Of a stretch of DNA of 64,000 bases, positions 34,415 to 41,860 are shown one piece after another; position 1 is the first letter of the stretch; each line of letters begins with the position of its first letter. The position numbers were made by a program, and so were the translations under genes. The notes beneath the pieces are model-generated. The model did no database searches. It was given only the letters and a program-made list of their open reading frames with translations, and was not told the origin of the DNA. Source of the DNA: Roseiarcus sp963794655 (GTDB lineage Bacteria > Pseudomonadota > Alphaproteobacteria > Rhizobiales > Beijerinckiaceae); assembly GCA_963794655.1 (NCBI GenBank), contig CAWCEV010000006.1, positions 1,426,001-1,490,000 of the forward strand, given 5' to 3'.

Positions 34415-35662
34415 ATGATCGAGCCCGTTCAATATGTGGATTCTCCGATAGTCATGCCTGCAGCGCCGATCCTTGTCCTGCTTGCGGCCTCGCCGGGTTC
34501 GCGCGCCGCCGCCGGGGGCGTGCGGGAGCCGGAGGGCGAGCGCGAGATCCTGGGGCTCAGCCTTGTCCGGCGCGCGGTTCTGGCTGCGGCCCGCGCCGGC
34601 TATCGCGGCGTTTTTCTTCTGTCAGCGAATGGCGGCGCCGCGGCGGGCGCGGCCGAGGCGCCCGATTGGCGCGAGCTCGCGCAGGCCGCGTCGCTTGTGA
34701 TCGCGCCGGCGGCGATCTTGGCGGAGACCGATTGGCTCGAACGGCTCAAGGACGCGCAGATTGAGCCGGCGGCGTGGGCAGCAATTCCGGGCCGGATCGT
34801 CATGGTGGCCGCGACGGCTAGCGCCGCCGCGCTCAAGGCGCTCGCGGAGGAAGGCGGCGCGCGCGATCTGAGTTCGGTCGAGGGCCGGCTCGCTCGCCGG
34901 TTCGGCCCGCCCGCGCCGGTCCCGGACTGGGTCGATCCGATTGTCGTCGAGACGCCGGCGGATGCGCGCCTGGCCGAGCAGCGGCTGATGCGCGCGCTCG
35001 TCAAGGACACCGACGGGTTCATGGCCCGTCACGTCGAGCGGCCGATCTCGCTCATGATCTCTCGCCTCCTGGCGCCGACCGCGATCACCGCGAACCAGAT
35101 GAGCCTGATCTCGATCGCCGTCGGCATTTGCGGCGGACCGTTTTTCCTCTCGCAGCGCGCTTCGCTGCAAACCATCGGCGCGCTTTTGTTTCTTGCCCAT
35201 TCGATCCTGGATGGGTGCGACGGCGAACTGGCTAGACTGAAATTCTCGGAATCGCGATGGGGCGGCGTACTCGACTTCTGGGGCGACAATGTCGTTCACG
35301 TCGTCATCTTCGCTTGCATGGGAGTCGGCTGGAGCCTCATGGCGGGCTCGGCGTGGCCGCTCGCGCTCGGCGCCGCGGCCGTGCTCGGCACGCTCGGATC
35401 GGCCGGCCTCGTCTATTGGCGACTCATGCGCACCAAGGATGCCGGCGGGTCGCTATACACATCAGTCTCGGCCGAGCCCGAGCGGCCGCTCGCCCGCGTG
35501 CTCGACGCCGCGTCCCGCCGCGATTTCATCTATCTCGTGCTGCTGCTGGCGCTCGTGGGCCGATCGCACTGGTTCCTGCTCTTGGCCGGTATTGGCGCGC
35601 CGATCTATTTTTGCCTCGTGGTCTTCCTTGCGGCGCGTGAGCGAATGCCGTCGGTCGACTGA
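34415..35662 (+). CDS. CDP-alcohol phosphotransferase with degenerate nucleotidyltransferase-like N-terminus (DIPP-synthase-like)
   Basis: 415 residues in two parts. Residues 15-175 resemble a sugar-phosphate nucleotidyltransferase (ILGLSLVRRAVLAAARAGYRGVFLL) but lack the GxGxR...KP nucleotide loop. Residues 195-410 are a membrane CDP-alcohol phosphotransferase with an intact D266-xx-DG-xx-AR-x8-G-xxx-D-xxx-D291 motif. The junction (VVETPADARLAEQRLMRALVKD, then ISLMISRLLAPTAITANQMS) is like the bifunctional inositol-1-P cytidylyltransferase/di-inositol-phosphate-phosphate synthase described in Archaeoglobus. It likely joins CDP-inositol, or a related CDP-cyclitol, to an alcohol. The head of this enzyme may be supplied in trans by the nucleotidyltransferase at 39053-39775. 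The 3' end overlaps the convergent Gfo/Idh gene by 58 bp. Confidence 0.78.
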   Translation: MIEPVQYVDSPIVMPAAPILVLLAASPGSRAAAGGVREPEGEREILGLSLVRRAVLAAARAGYRGVFLLSANGGAAAGAAEAPDWRELAQAASLVIAPAAILAETDWLERLKDAQIEPAAWAAIPGRIVMVAATASAAALKALAEEGGARDLSSVEGRLARRFGPPAPVPDWVDPIVVETPADARLAEQRLMRALVKDTDGFMARHVERPISLMISRLLAPTAITANQMSLISIAVGICGGPFFLSQRASLQTIGALLFLAHSILDGCDGELARLKFSESRWGGVLDFWGDNVVHVVIFACMGVGWSLMAGSAWPLALGAAAVLGTLGSAGLVYWRLMRTKDAGGSLYTSVSAEPERPLARVLDAASRRDFIYLVLLLALVGRSHWFLLLAGIGAPIYFCLVVFLAARERMPSVD

Positions 35663-36663
35663 CCCGAAGGCGCGAGCCACACTCCGCCTGCCGCGCTCGA
35701 ACGCTCAGCGGCGTCGATCGCCTGTGCGCACATCAGCGCCTCAGCGATATTGCTTTCGCCGGCGCCGGTCACCGCGGACAGGAAGTCGGCCGCCACGCCG
35801 CCGAACCAATCGGGATGATGCGATCCTTCGGAGAGCGAGGGAAGCGTCCAGTGGCGCTCCTGCGAGCGCGAGCTGAGGACGACAGTCTCGCCACTGACGC
35901 GGATCTCGCCCCGATCCCCGTCGATCTCGATCGCGTTCGCACGCTCGTCGGCGGCCCAGGTCAGGAAGATTTGGCTGAGGCCCGAGGCGGTCTGCAAGTC
36001 GAGCGTCGCGGTGTCCTCGAGCGGCTGGTCGTGGAACCGGCGCGTCTCCAACCTGGCCGAGACGCTCAAGGGCGCCCCCGCCCATCGGGCGACGCAGTAG
36101 AGCGCATGCCAGCCGTGATCGAAAAGAACGCCGCCGCCAGCGAGTTTAGGATCGACGCGCCAGTTGGCGACGCCTGGCGCAGTGACGGCGGTCGCCGGCT
36201 GAGTCCTGAGCGTCCGCCAGCGGACCGACCGGACGGCGCCGATGGCGCCCTCGTCGATGAGCGCCGAGACCTTCAGGCAGATCGGCGCATGAAGCCAGTT
36301 GTGAACAGTGTGGAGGATCCGCCCCGCGCGCGCGGCGGCCGACGCCAGGCGCATGGCGTCGTCTACGCGGGTGACAAGCGGCTTCTCGCTCAGCACATGA
36401 AGGCCGGCGTCGAGCGCGTGAGCGATGATCTCCGCATGAATGCCGGGCGGCGCGCAGACGTCGACGAAATCGAGCCGTTCGCGCAACAGATCGTCGACTG
36501 AGTCGAACCACTGGCCGCCGGGACACGCGTCGAGGAACGCCTTCCGGCGAGGTGCGGCGGCGTCGGTCGCGGCGACGATCAGCACATCGTCGCGGGAACG
36601 CCAACCGGGCATGTGCCCGTTAGCCGCGACATTGCCGAAGCCGATGAACCCACCCTTCAGCAC
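35605..36663 (-). CDS. Gfo/Idh/MocA-family NAD(P)-dependent oxidoreductase
   Basis: 352 residues. Rossmann opening GFIGFGNVAANGHMPGW, the conserved EKP in VLSEKPLVT and the D..H pair in GGGVLFDHGWHALY. The family oxidises or epimerises sugars and cyclitols (for example inositol 2-dehydrogenase). Last gene of the minus-strand run that starts at hpnA, separated from the aminotransferase by 160 bp. In this setting an inositol- or sugar-directed role is attractive but unproven. Confidence 0.8.
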   Translation of the reverse strand: MLKGGFIGFGNVAANGHMPGWRSRDDVLIVAATDAAAPRRKAFLDACPGGQWFDSVDDLLRERLDFVDVCAPPGIHAEIIAHALDAGLHVLSEKPLVTRVDDAMRLASAAARAGRILHTVHNWLHAPICLKVSALIDEGAIGAVRSVRWRTLRTQPATAVTAPGVANWRVDPKLAGGGVLFDHGWHALYCVARWAGAPLSVSARLETRRFHDQPLEDTATLDLQTASGLSQIFLTWAADERANAIEIDGDRGEIRVSGETVVLSSRSQERHWTLPSLSEGSHHPDWFGGVAADFLSAVTGAGESNIAEALMCAQAIDAAERSSAAGGVWLAPSGQSTDGIRSRAARKTTRQK

Positions 36664-36823
36664 GACGGCCCTTGTTCCTTCGGGAGAAGGTGTCGCCGCC
36701 CGCGACGGATGAGGTTTTCGCCGGGATTGGGAGGGGCGCCCTCATCCGGCGGCGCGTTCCGCGCGTCCGGCCTTTCCCGCAGGGAGAAGGGAGCGACTGC
36801 GGCCCTTGCGTGAAGCGCCCCCC
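36664..36823. repeat. Intergenic inverted-repeat element
   Basis: Contains two copies of a GGGAGAAGG motif (near 36681 and 36784) and GGATGAGG/CCTCATCC as an inverted pair. Such REP-like units are common in alphaproteobacterial gaps. Only this one copy is present in the window. Confidence 0.4.
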
Positions 36824-38227
36824 TCAATCCAGTCCAAACCTTTCCGCGATCGCGGCGAAGGACTTGTCGAGAATGTCGACGCCCTGCAGCGCCTCGTCCT
36901 CGGTGATGACGAGCGGCGGGTTGATGCGGATGACGTTGGAATAGGACATGGTGATGAGGCCGCGCTCGAGCGCCTCGTGGAAGAGGGCGCGGGTGATCTT
37001 CTTGTCGAGCGGAGCCTTGGTCTTGCGGTCGGCGACCATGTCGACGCCGATCATCAGGCCGCGGCCTCTGACGTCGCCTATGAAGCGGTATTTCTCCTGA
37101 ACCTTCTTCAGCGCGTCGAGCATGACGGCGCCGACGCGGGCCGAATTCTCGACGAGTTTGTCCTCGGTCAGAGCCTCGATCGCGGCGAGGCCGGCTGCGC
37201 CCGCGAGCGGATTGCCGCCGTAGCTGGACGACGAGCCGCTCGGCTCGCCGAAGGGCGTGGCCGACATGTTTTCGAGCGATGAGGCGACCCCGCTCATCGG
37301 GAAGCCGCCGCCAATTCCTTTGCCAATGGTCATCACATCCGGCTTCAGGCCGAAATGTTCAGACGCCCACATTTTCCCGGTGCGGCCGGCGCCGACCAGG
37401 ATTTCGTCCGCGATGAGCAGCGCGCCGGCCTCGGTCGCGATCTCGCGCACCGCGTGGATGAAGTCGTCCGGCGGAATGACGTTGCCGGCCGTGCCTTGCA
37501 TGGGCTCGATGATGATCGCGGCAATCTCGCCCTGAGTGTCATTCTTGATCACGTTGCGCAGGTGTTCCGCGCAGGCGACGCCGCAGGACGGATGCTGAAG
37601 GTTGAACGGGCAGCGGTAGCAATTGGCGTAGGGACTGTGGTGCATGCCCGGCGGAAATGGCCCCTGATGGTTGCGATACGATCCGCCGAGAAGGCCGATC
37701 ACCCCCTGCGACTTGCCGTGGAAACCGCCCCAGAAGCCGATGAACTCGAACTTCTTGGTGGCCGACTTCGCGAGCCGGAACGCCGCCTCGACCGCTTCCG
37801 CGCCGCCGGAGAAAAGCTGGAGATGGGTGAGCCCGTCCGGCAGCGTCGTGGCGATGCGGCCGAGGAACTCGGCACGCGCTTCGGTGGTGAAACTGCCGAA
37901 GGTGACGCGATCGAGCTGCTCCTTGAGCCGCGCGACATAGCGCGGATGCGCATGACCGAGGCTGCCGACCGCAATGCCGGCGATGAAGTCGAGATATTCA
38001 TTGCCGTCGACGTCGGTGATCGTGCAGCCCTGCGCGTGGTCCACGACGATCTGCGAGAAGAGCGCGATCGACTGAAGGCCGGGCGCCATCGCCTGCGCCT
38101 CGCGGTCGAAGATCGCCTTCGACTTCGGGCCGGGCACGGCGCGGCGCGGAAGCTCGCGCCTCGGCGCAGGGGAAGGTTTTGCGGAAGAAAGGTCGTTCAA
38201 GGGATCAGTTCCTCGCCGAGGCGACAA
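36824..38227 (-). CDS. hpnO: Class III aminotransferase, aminobacteriohopanetriol synthesis
   Basis: 467 residues. PLP-enzyme landmarks are LFSGGAEAVEAAFRLAK, FHGKSQGVIGLLGG, ALLIADEILVGAGRTGKMWA and the PLP Lys in VMTIGKGIGGGFPMSG. Length and the DEILVGAGRTGK sequence fit HpnO, which converts ribosylhopane-derived aldehyde to 35-aminobacteriohopanetriol. The insertion with NCYRCPFNLQHPSCGVAC is Cys-rich. The start overlaps the ATP-grasp gene by 23 bp, so an alternative role on an inosose within the cyclitol module cannot be excluded. Confidence 0.82.
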   Translation of the reverse strand: MSPRRGTDPLNDLSSAKPSPAPRRELPRRAVPGPKSKAIFDREAQAMAPGLQSIALFSQIVVDHAQGCTITDVDGNEYLDFIAGIAVGSLGHAHPRYVARLKEQLDRVTFGSFTTEARAEFLGRIATTLPDGLTHLQLFSGGAEAVEAAFRLAKSATKKFEFIGFWGGFHGKSQGVIGLLGGSYRNHQGPFPPGMHHSPYANCYRCPFNLQHPSCGVACAEHLRNVIKNDTQGEIAAIIIEPMQGTAGNVIPPDDFIHAVREIATEAGALLIADEILVGAGRTGKMWASEHFGLKPDVMTIGKGIGGGFPMSGVASSLENMSATPFGEPSGSSSSYGGNPLAGAAGLAAIEALTEDKLVENSARVGAVMLDALKKVQEKYRFIGDVRGRGLMIGVDMVADRKTKAPLDKKITRALFHEALERGLITMSYSNVIRINPPLVITEDEALQGVDILDKSFAAIAERFGLD

Positions 38228-39056
38228 TGCGCGGACGCCGTCGAAAGCGCTCGCTCAGGTGCTCCGCGATCGCCTCGGCGGCCTGATCGCGGTAAAGCGC
38301 GTAGCTCGGCCACGCGTTGAGGTCGATGATCATCGGTTCGCCGCTCGCCCGGATGATCGCGTCGCCGCCGAAGACCTCGAGCCCGAGCGCGGCGGCTGCG
38401 TCGAGCGCGGCCTCATGCAGGCGGGCCGCGTCGAATGAATGGCCCAACATGCCCTTATCGCGATGATAGAACCATTGGAACCAGTTGGCGTCCGCCGGGC
38501 TCGCGCCGTCTCTCACGCCGTAGAATTTCACCAGATCGCCCGCCACATGCTCCTGGGCGATGACAAAAGGTATGCCGCGCTCGGCGAATTGACGCAACGC
38601 CTGACGCCACCCGGTCTCGGAGGCGACATACATGACGTCGTCGGGCTGGGTCGCGTGGAAATCGAACCGCTTGACCCACATGCAGTCGGCCGGCCGCGCC
38701 TTTATCGCGTCGGTGGCGACGATCCGACTTGGCGGCGCGGACACGCCGTGTTGCGCGAACAATTCGATCATCCGGTGCCGGTAAGTGTTGCGAATCGCGG
38801 CGGGGGAGTTGATAACGATCGAGCCTGCTTTTTCCATCGCCGCGAGCCGCTCAAGAACCGTCCCGCGTTCGCACATCACGAACACATTGGCCGAGGGGGT
38901 TTCGACAAGGGCGTCGGCGGCGACGAGATCGACGCGGAAGCCGCGTTCCGCCAGAGCGGCGCCGACCCGCTCCATGATCGCGGCGTCGTCATCAATCCGT
39001 CCAGGCGAATGCGCGGGCTCACGATAGACGCCCCAGCAGGTGATTGCCGCGCTCAT
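38205..39056 (-). CDS. ATP-grasp family enzyme in the inositol module
   Basis: 283 residues. The C-terminal half has an ATP-grasp pattern: CMWVKRFDFHATQ (nucleotide-binding Lys), IPFVIAQEHVAGDLVKFYGVR, and the metal-binding LEVFGGDAIIRASGEPMIIDLNAWPSY (acid and D-x-N). The ending resembles both RimK-type ligases and inositol-polyphosphate (ITPK-type) kinases. Overlaps the nucleotidyltransferase by 4 bp upstream and hpnO by 23 bp downstream, so it is part of the module. It could be a carboxylate-amine ligase or a cyclitol kinase; I cannot decide. Confidence 0.7.
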   Translation of the reverse strand: MSAAITCWGVYREPAHSPGRIDDDAAIMERVGAALAERGFRVDLVAADALVETPSANVFVMCERGTVLERLAAMEKAGSIVINSPAAIRNTYRHRMIELFAQHGVSAPPSRIVATDAIKARPADCMWVKRFDFHATQPDDVMYVASETGWRQALRQFAERGIPFVIAQEHVAGDLVKFYGVRDGASPADANWFQWFYHRDKGMLGHSFDAARLHEAALDAAAALGLEVFGGDAIIRASGEPMIIDLNAWPSYALYRDQAAEAIAEHLSERFRRRPRIVASARN

Positions 39057-39775
39057 TCGCCCGCGTTCTCGTGCTCATGGAAGCCGGCCAGTTCGGCCGC
39101 TTCGACGTCGCGCGCGCGGTCGATGTCGAACACCTGTGGCAGGACGGCGCCGTAAACCGGCCGGCCATGGTCGACCAGCCATTTGAGATAGTCGCGGAGC
39201 CGGCCAAAGCCGGCGCCGGGTTGGGCGAGTTCATGTGTCGGCAGCCAGTAGAGGCCAGCCGTCACATGGCTGCCACTGTCGCCGCCGAGGCGAAGAATGC
39301 GGCCCTCCGCCGCGTCCAGGGTCGCCCACAGCGGATTGTCGTCATCGACATGGCTGGTCAGGCCGAGCACGACCGCGTCGTTGGGAAAACCCTCGGCCAG
39401 GCGCACGAAGCGGCGAAAGTCGTCAACCGGCAGGATCGAGTCGACGGTCGTGATCAGCGCCGGCGAATGGGCCAGCCGGTCGGCGACCAGCCGGAAGCTC
39501 GCAAATGACGACGACGTGGTGCGGACGATCAAGTCGAGGTCGAAGTCCTGGCTGTTGTCGCCGAGCCATCGCCGGCAGTCATCGCTCGCCTCGTTGACGA
39601 TGACCGTCACATGTCGAATGCCGACGGCGCGAAAGCGATCGAGGGCATGCCCGATCAGGGGCCGGCCGCCGACCGTCGTCATCGGCTTGCTCGCGACATA
39701 GCCGTCGGCGCGCAGGCGGGTCCCGTGTCCAGCGGCGATGATTCCGCCGCGCAAGGTTTTCATCCCGCTGCTCAT
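39053..39775 (-). CDS. Sugar-phosphate nucleotidyltransferase (candidate inositol-1-P cytidylyltransferase)
   Basis: 240 residues. The nucleotide loop GGIIAAGHGTRLRADG, the following SKPMTTVGGRPLIGHALDRF and a catalytic acidic site (LITTVDSILP) mark the nucleotidyltransferase fold, and the C-terminus QVFDIDRARDVEAAE is the usual closing helix. It is coupled by 4-bp overlaps to the HAD gene upstream and the ATP-grasp gene downstream, and lies one gene from inositol-1-phosphate synthase. This makes CTP + inositol-1-P to CDP-inositol the best-guess reaction; a hexose-1-P substrate remains possible. Confidence 0.75.
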   Translation of the reverse strand: MSSGMKTLRGGIIAAGHGTRLRADGYVASKPMTTVGGRPLIGHALDRFRAVGIRHVTVIVNEASDDCRRWLGDNSQDFDLDLIVRTTSSSFASFRLVADRLAHSPALITTVDSILPVDDFRRFVRLAEGFPNDAVVLGLTSHVDDDNPLWATLDAAEGRILRLGGDSGSHVTAGLYWLPTHELAQPGAGFGRLRDYLKWLVDHGRPVYGAVLPQVFDIDRARDVEAAELAGFHEHENAGE

Positions 39776-40464
39776 TTCAGAACACTAATCAGATCGGGCA
39801 GCGCGGCGATGGAGGCAAGGACGGAGCGCGCCGCGTTCGTGCCTGCGGCTGCGGCCTGCGCCTTCGTGGGGGCGATCCAGATGAAGCCCATCCCCGTGCG
39901 CCGCGCGCCCTCGCAGTCGCGCGGCAGGGAATCGCCGACAAAAAGCGTCGTCTCGGGCGCTGCGCGAAGCTCGTCGAGAGCGGCGCGGAAAATCGCCGGA
40001 TCGGGTTTCTCGGCGCCGACGCGGCAGCTATCGGTCATCACCGCGAATAGCGAAGCAAGGCCTGAACTTTGGCACACCGCTTCCAGATTGCCGTAGAAGT
40101 TCGATACGACGCCGAGCCGGTAGCGCTCCCGCAAAGCTTCGAGGACGGGCCGATTGCGGTCGATGATGTCTGATGTGTCGGACAGGAAGCGCAAGGCGAC
40201 GCGCCGGCCGCGTTCGCTCCCGCCCCAGCCAAGTTCGGCTTCGAGGTTCGAGGCCAGCGCCTCAACCGTCTCGGGCAGCCCCGCCGCGATGGGCAGAGCG
40301 CCGACGAGCGGGTCATCGGCGGCGTAATAAGCTCGCGCGAACTTGTCGGCGGTCATGTCCAGTCCTTCGGCCCGGCAAAGGCTGTAGAAGCGGTCCTTCC
40401 ACGCCACTCCATCGGCGTCGAGCGTGCCTCCGAAGTCGAACAGCAGAGTTTCGATCGCCGCCAT
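39772..40464 (-). CDS. HAD-superfamily phosphatase
   Basis: 230 residues from the ATG at 40464; the extra 55 codons upstream in frame are Arg/Ser-rich and overlap the upstream gene's 3' region. HAD motifs: I FDFGGTLD, II VVSNFYGN, III GAEKPDPAIF, IV FVGDSLPRDCEGA. A phosphatase is likely; in this operon it could remove the phosphate from inositol-phosphate or from a phosphodiester-phosphate intermediate, as the DIP pathway requires. Confidence 0.8.
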   Translation of the reverse strand: MAAIETLLFDFGGTLDADGVAWKDRFYSLCRAEGLDMTADKFARAYYAADDPLVGALPIAAGLPETVEALASNLEAELGWGGSERGRRVALRFLSDTSDIIDRNRPVLEALRERYRLGVVSNFYGNLEAVCQSSGLASLFAVMTDSCRVGAEKPDPAIFRAALDELRAAPETTLFVGDSLPRDCEGARRTGMGFIWIAPTKAQAAAAGTNAARSVLASIAALPDLISVLK

Positions 40465-40516
40465 CAGGAAAGCCAGTCGCCGGGATGGACCGAGACCGTT
40501 TCGGCCGCGAGCCCCA

Positions 40517-41668
40517 CTACGAGCGACTTGAGCGGCCCGCGACCTTTGCGCTTTGCGGCGCGGGTTTCGGAAGCTCGAACGGCAGCCCGTCGATGAACGC
40601 ATTGCAGGCGTCGCGCGCAACACTGTCACGCAACTGACGCGGCGGGGTCTTCATATAATACGCCGACGGCGCTTCGAGTGGGCCGCCGACGCCTCGGTCC
40701 AGTCCGAGCTTGGCGCACCGCAGCGCGTCGATGACGACGCCGGCGCTATTTGAGGAATCCTCCACCGAGAGCCTGAGCTCGATCTCCAGCGGCGCATCGC
40801 CGAAGCCGCGCCCCTCCAGGCGAATGAAGGCGATCTTGTTGTCTTTCTGCCACGGGATGTAGTCGGATGGGCCGATGTGAATGTCCGCGTCGTCAAGCCG
40901 CTCATCGAGCTGCGACTGCACCGATTCGGTCTTGGAAATCTTCTTCGACTTGAGCCGCTTGCGCTCCAGCATATTGAGGAAGTCGGTGTTGCCGGCGGTG
41001 TTGAGCTGATAGGTCCGGTCGAGCGCCACGCCGCGGTCGGCGAACAGCCGCGCAAGCGAGCGATGAACAATCGTCGCGCCGACCTGGCTCTTGATGTCGT
41101 CGCCGACGATTGGAACCTTGGCGTCGCGGAACTTCTGCGACCATTCGGGATCAGACGCCAGGAAGACGGGCACGCAGTTGACCATGCCGACACCCGCTTC
41201 AAGGCAGGCTTGCGCGTAATGTTTCACGGCCTTCTCGGAGCCAACCGGCAGGTAGCACAACAGCACTTCGGCGCCGGACTTGCGCAAGGCCTGAGCGATA
41301 TCCGTCGGCTCGAGGTCAGCCGGGCGGAAAGCGACATCGTCGCGATAGTCCGCCATATGCGGCGCGACGCCATCGAGGAGAGGCCCCATCTGCACCACCA
41401 CGTTCGAAACGGGCAGCGAGCTTTGGAACACCCGCGTGTTATTGGGCTTGGCGAATATCGCCTCCTCCAGCGAACGGCCGACCTTGCGCTTGTCGACGTC
41501 GAAAGCTGCCACGAACTCGACGTCGCTTGCGCGATAGCCGCCGATGGTCTGGTGCATCACGCCGTCGAGCGCCGCGTTGCGGCGGCTCCGGTAATATTCA
41601 ACGCCCTGCACCAGAGCGCTGGCGCAGTTGCCCACGCCGGCGATGGCGACCTTAATGTTCTTAGGCAT
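40517..41668 (-). CDS. ino1: Myo-inositol-1-phosphate synthase
   Basis: 383 residues from the ATG at 41668. The NAD-binding opening KVAIAGVGNCASALVQGVEYY, the NTAGNTDFLNML motif, SKTESVQSQL and PSDYIPWQKDNKIAFIRLEGRGFG are the hallmarks of the actinobacterial/archaeal-type inositol-1-phosphate synthases. It converts glucose-6-phosphate to L-myo-inositol-1-phosphate with bound NAD. It starts 192 bp after shc and leads the inositol module. Such an enzyme inside a hopanoid locus is unexpected. Confidence 0.94.
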   Translation of the reverse strand: MPKNIKVAIAGVGNCASALVQGVEYYRSRRNAALDGVMHQTIGGYRASDVEFVAAFDVDKRKVGRSLEEAIFAKPNNTRVFQSSLPVSNVVVQMGPLLDGVAPHMADYRDDVAFRPADLEPTDIAQALRKSGAEVLLCYLPVGSEKAVKHYAQACLEAGVGMVNCVPVFLASDPEWSQKFRDAKVPIVGDDIKSQVGATIVHRSLARLFADRGVALDRTYQLNTAGNTDFLNMLERKRLKSKKISKTESVQSQLDERLDDADIHIGPSDYIPWQKDNKIAFIRLEGRGFGDAPLEIELRLSVEDSSNSAGVVIDALRCAKLGLDRGVGGPLEAPSAYYMKTPPRQLRDSVARDACNAFIDGLPFELPKPAPQSAKVAGRSSRS

Positions 41669-41860
41669 GCGAGTGAAATTTCCCCAAAATGTTCGAATTG
41701 CAGATCGGGAAAGTGAAACCCTGTCCCAATCCACAAACGTGACGCAGATCTAAAGCATATATGAGCGGATTGCGACAACAAAGCGCCCGCCTTTCCACTG
41801 CGCTGCGATGTTTGAATTTGGGACGACCTTTTGCTTGCCGGAATGGGCTTCCGCCGAGCC

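Noticed and set aside
34415..41668. Genes for bacteriohopanetetrol cyclitol ether (hpnI/hpnJ/hpnK)
   Set aside because: No second radical SAM enzyme, deacetylase or matching glycosyltransferase is present, so the known cyclitol-ether route does not explain the module.
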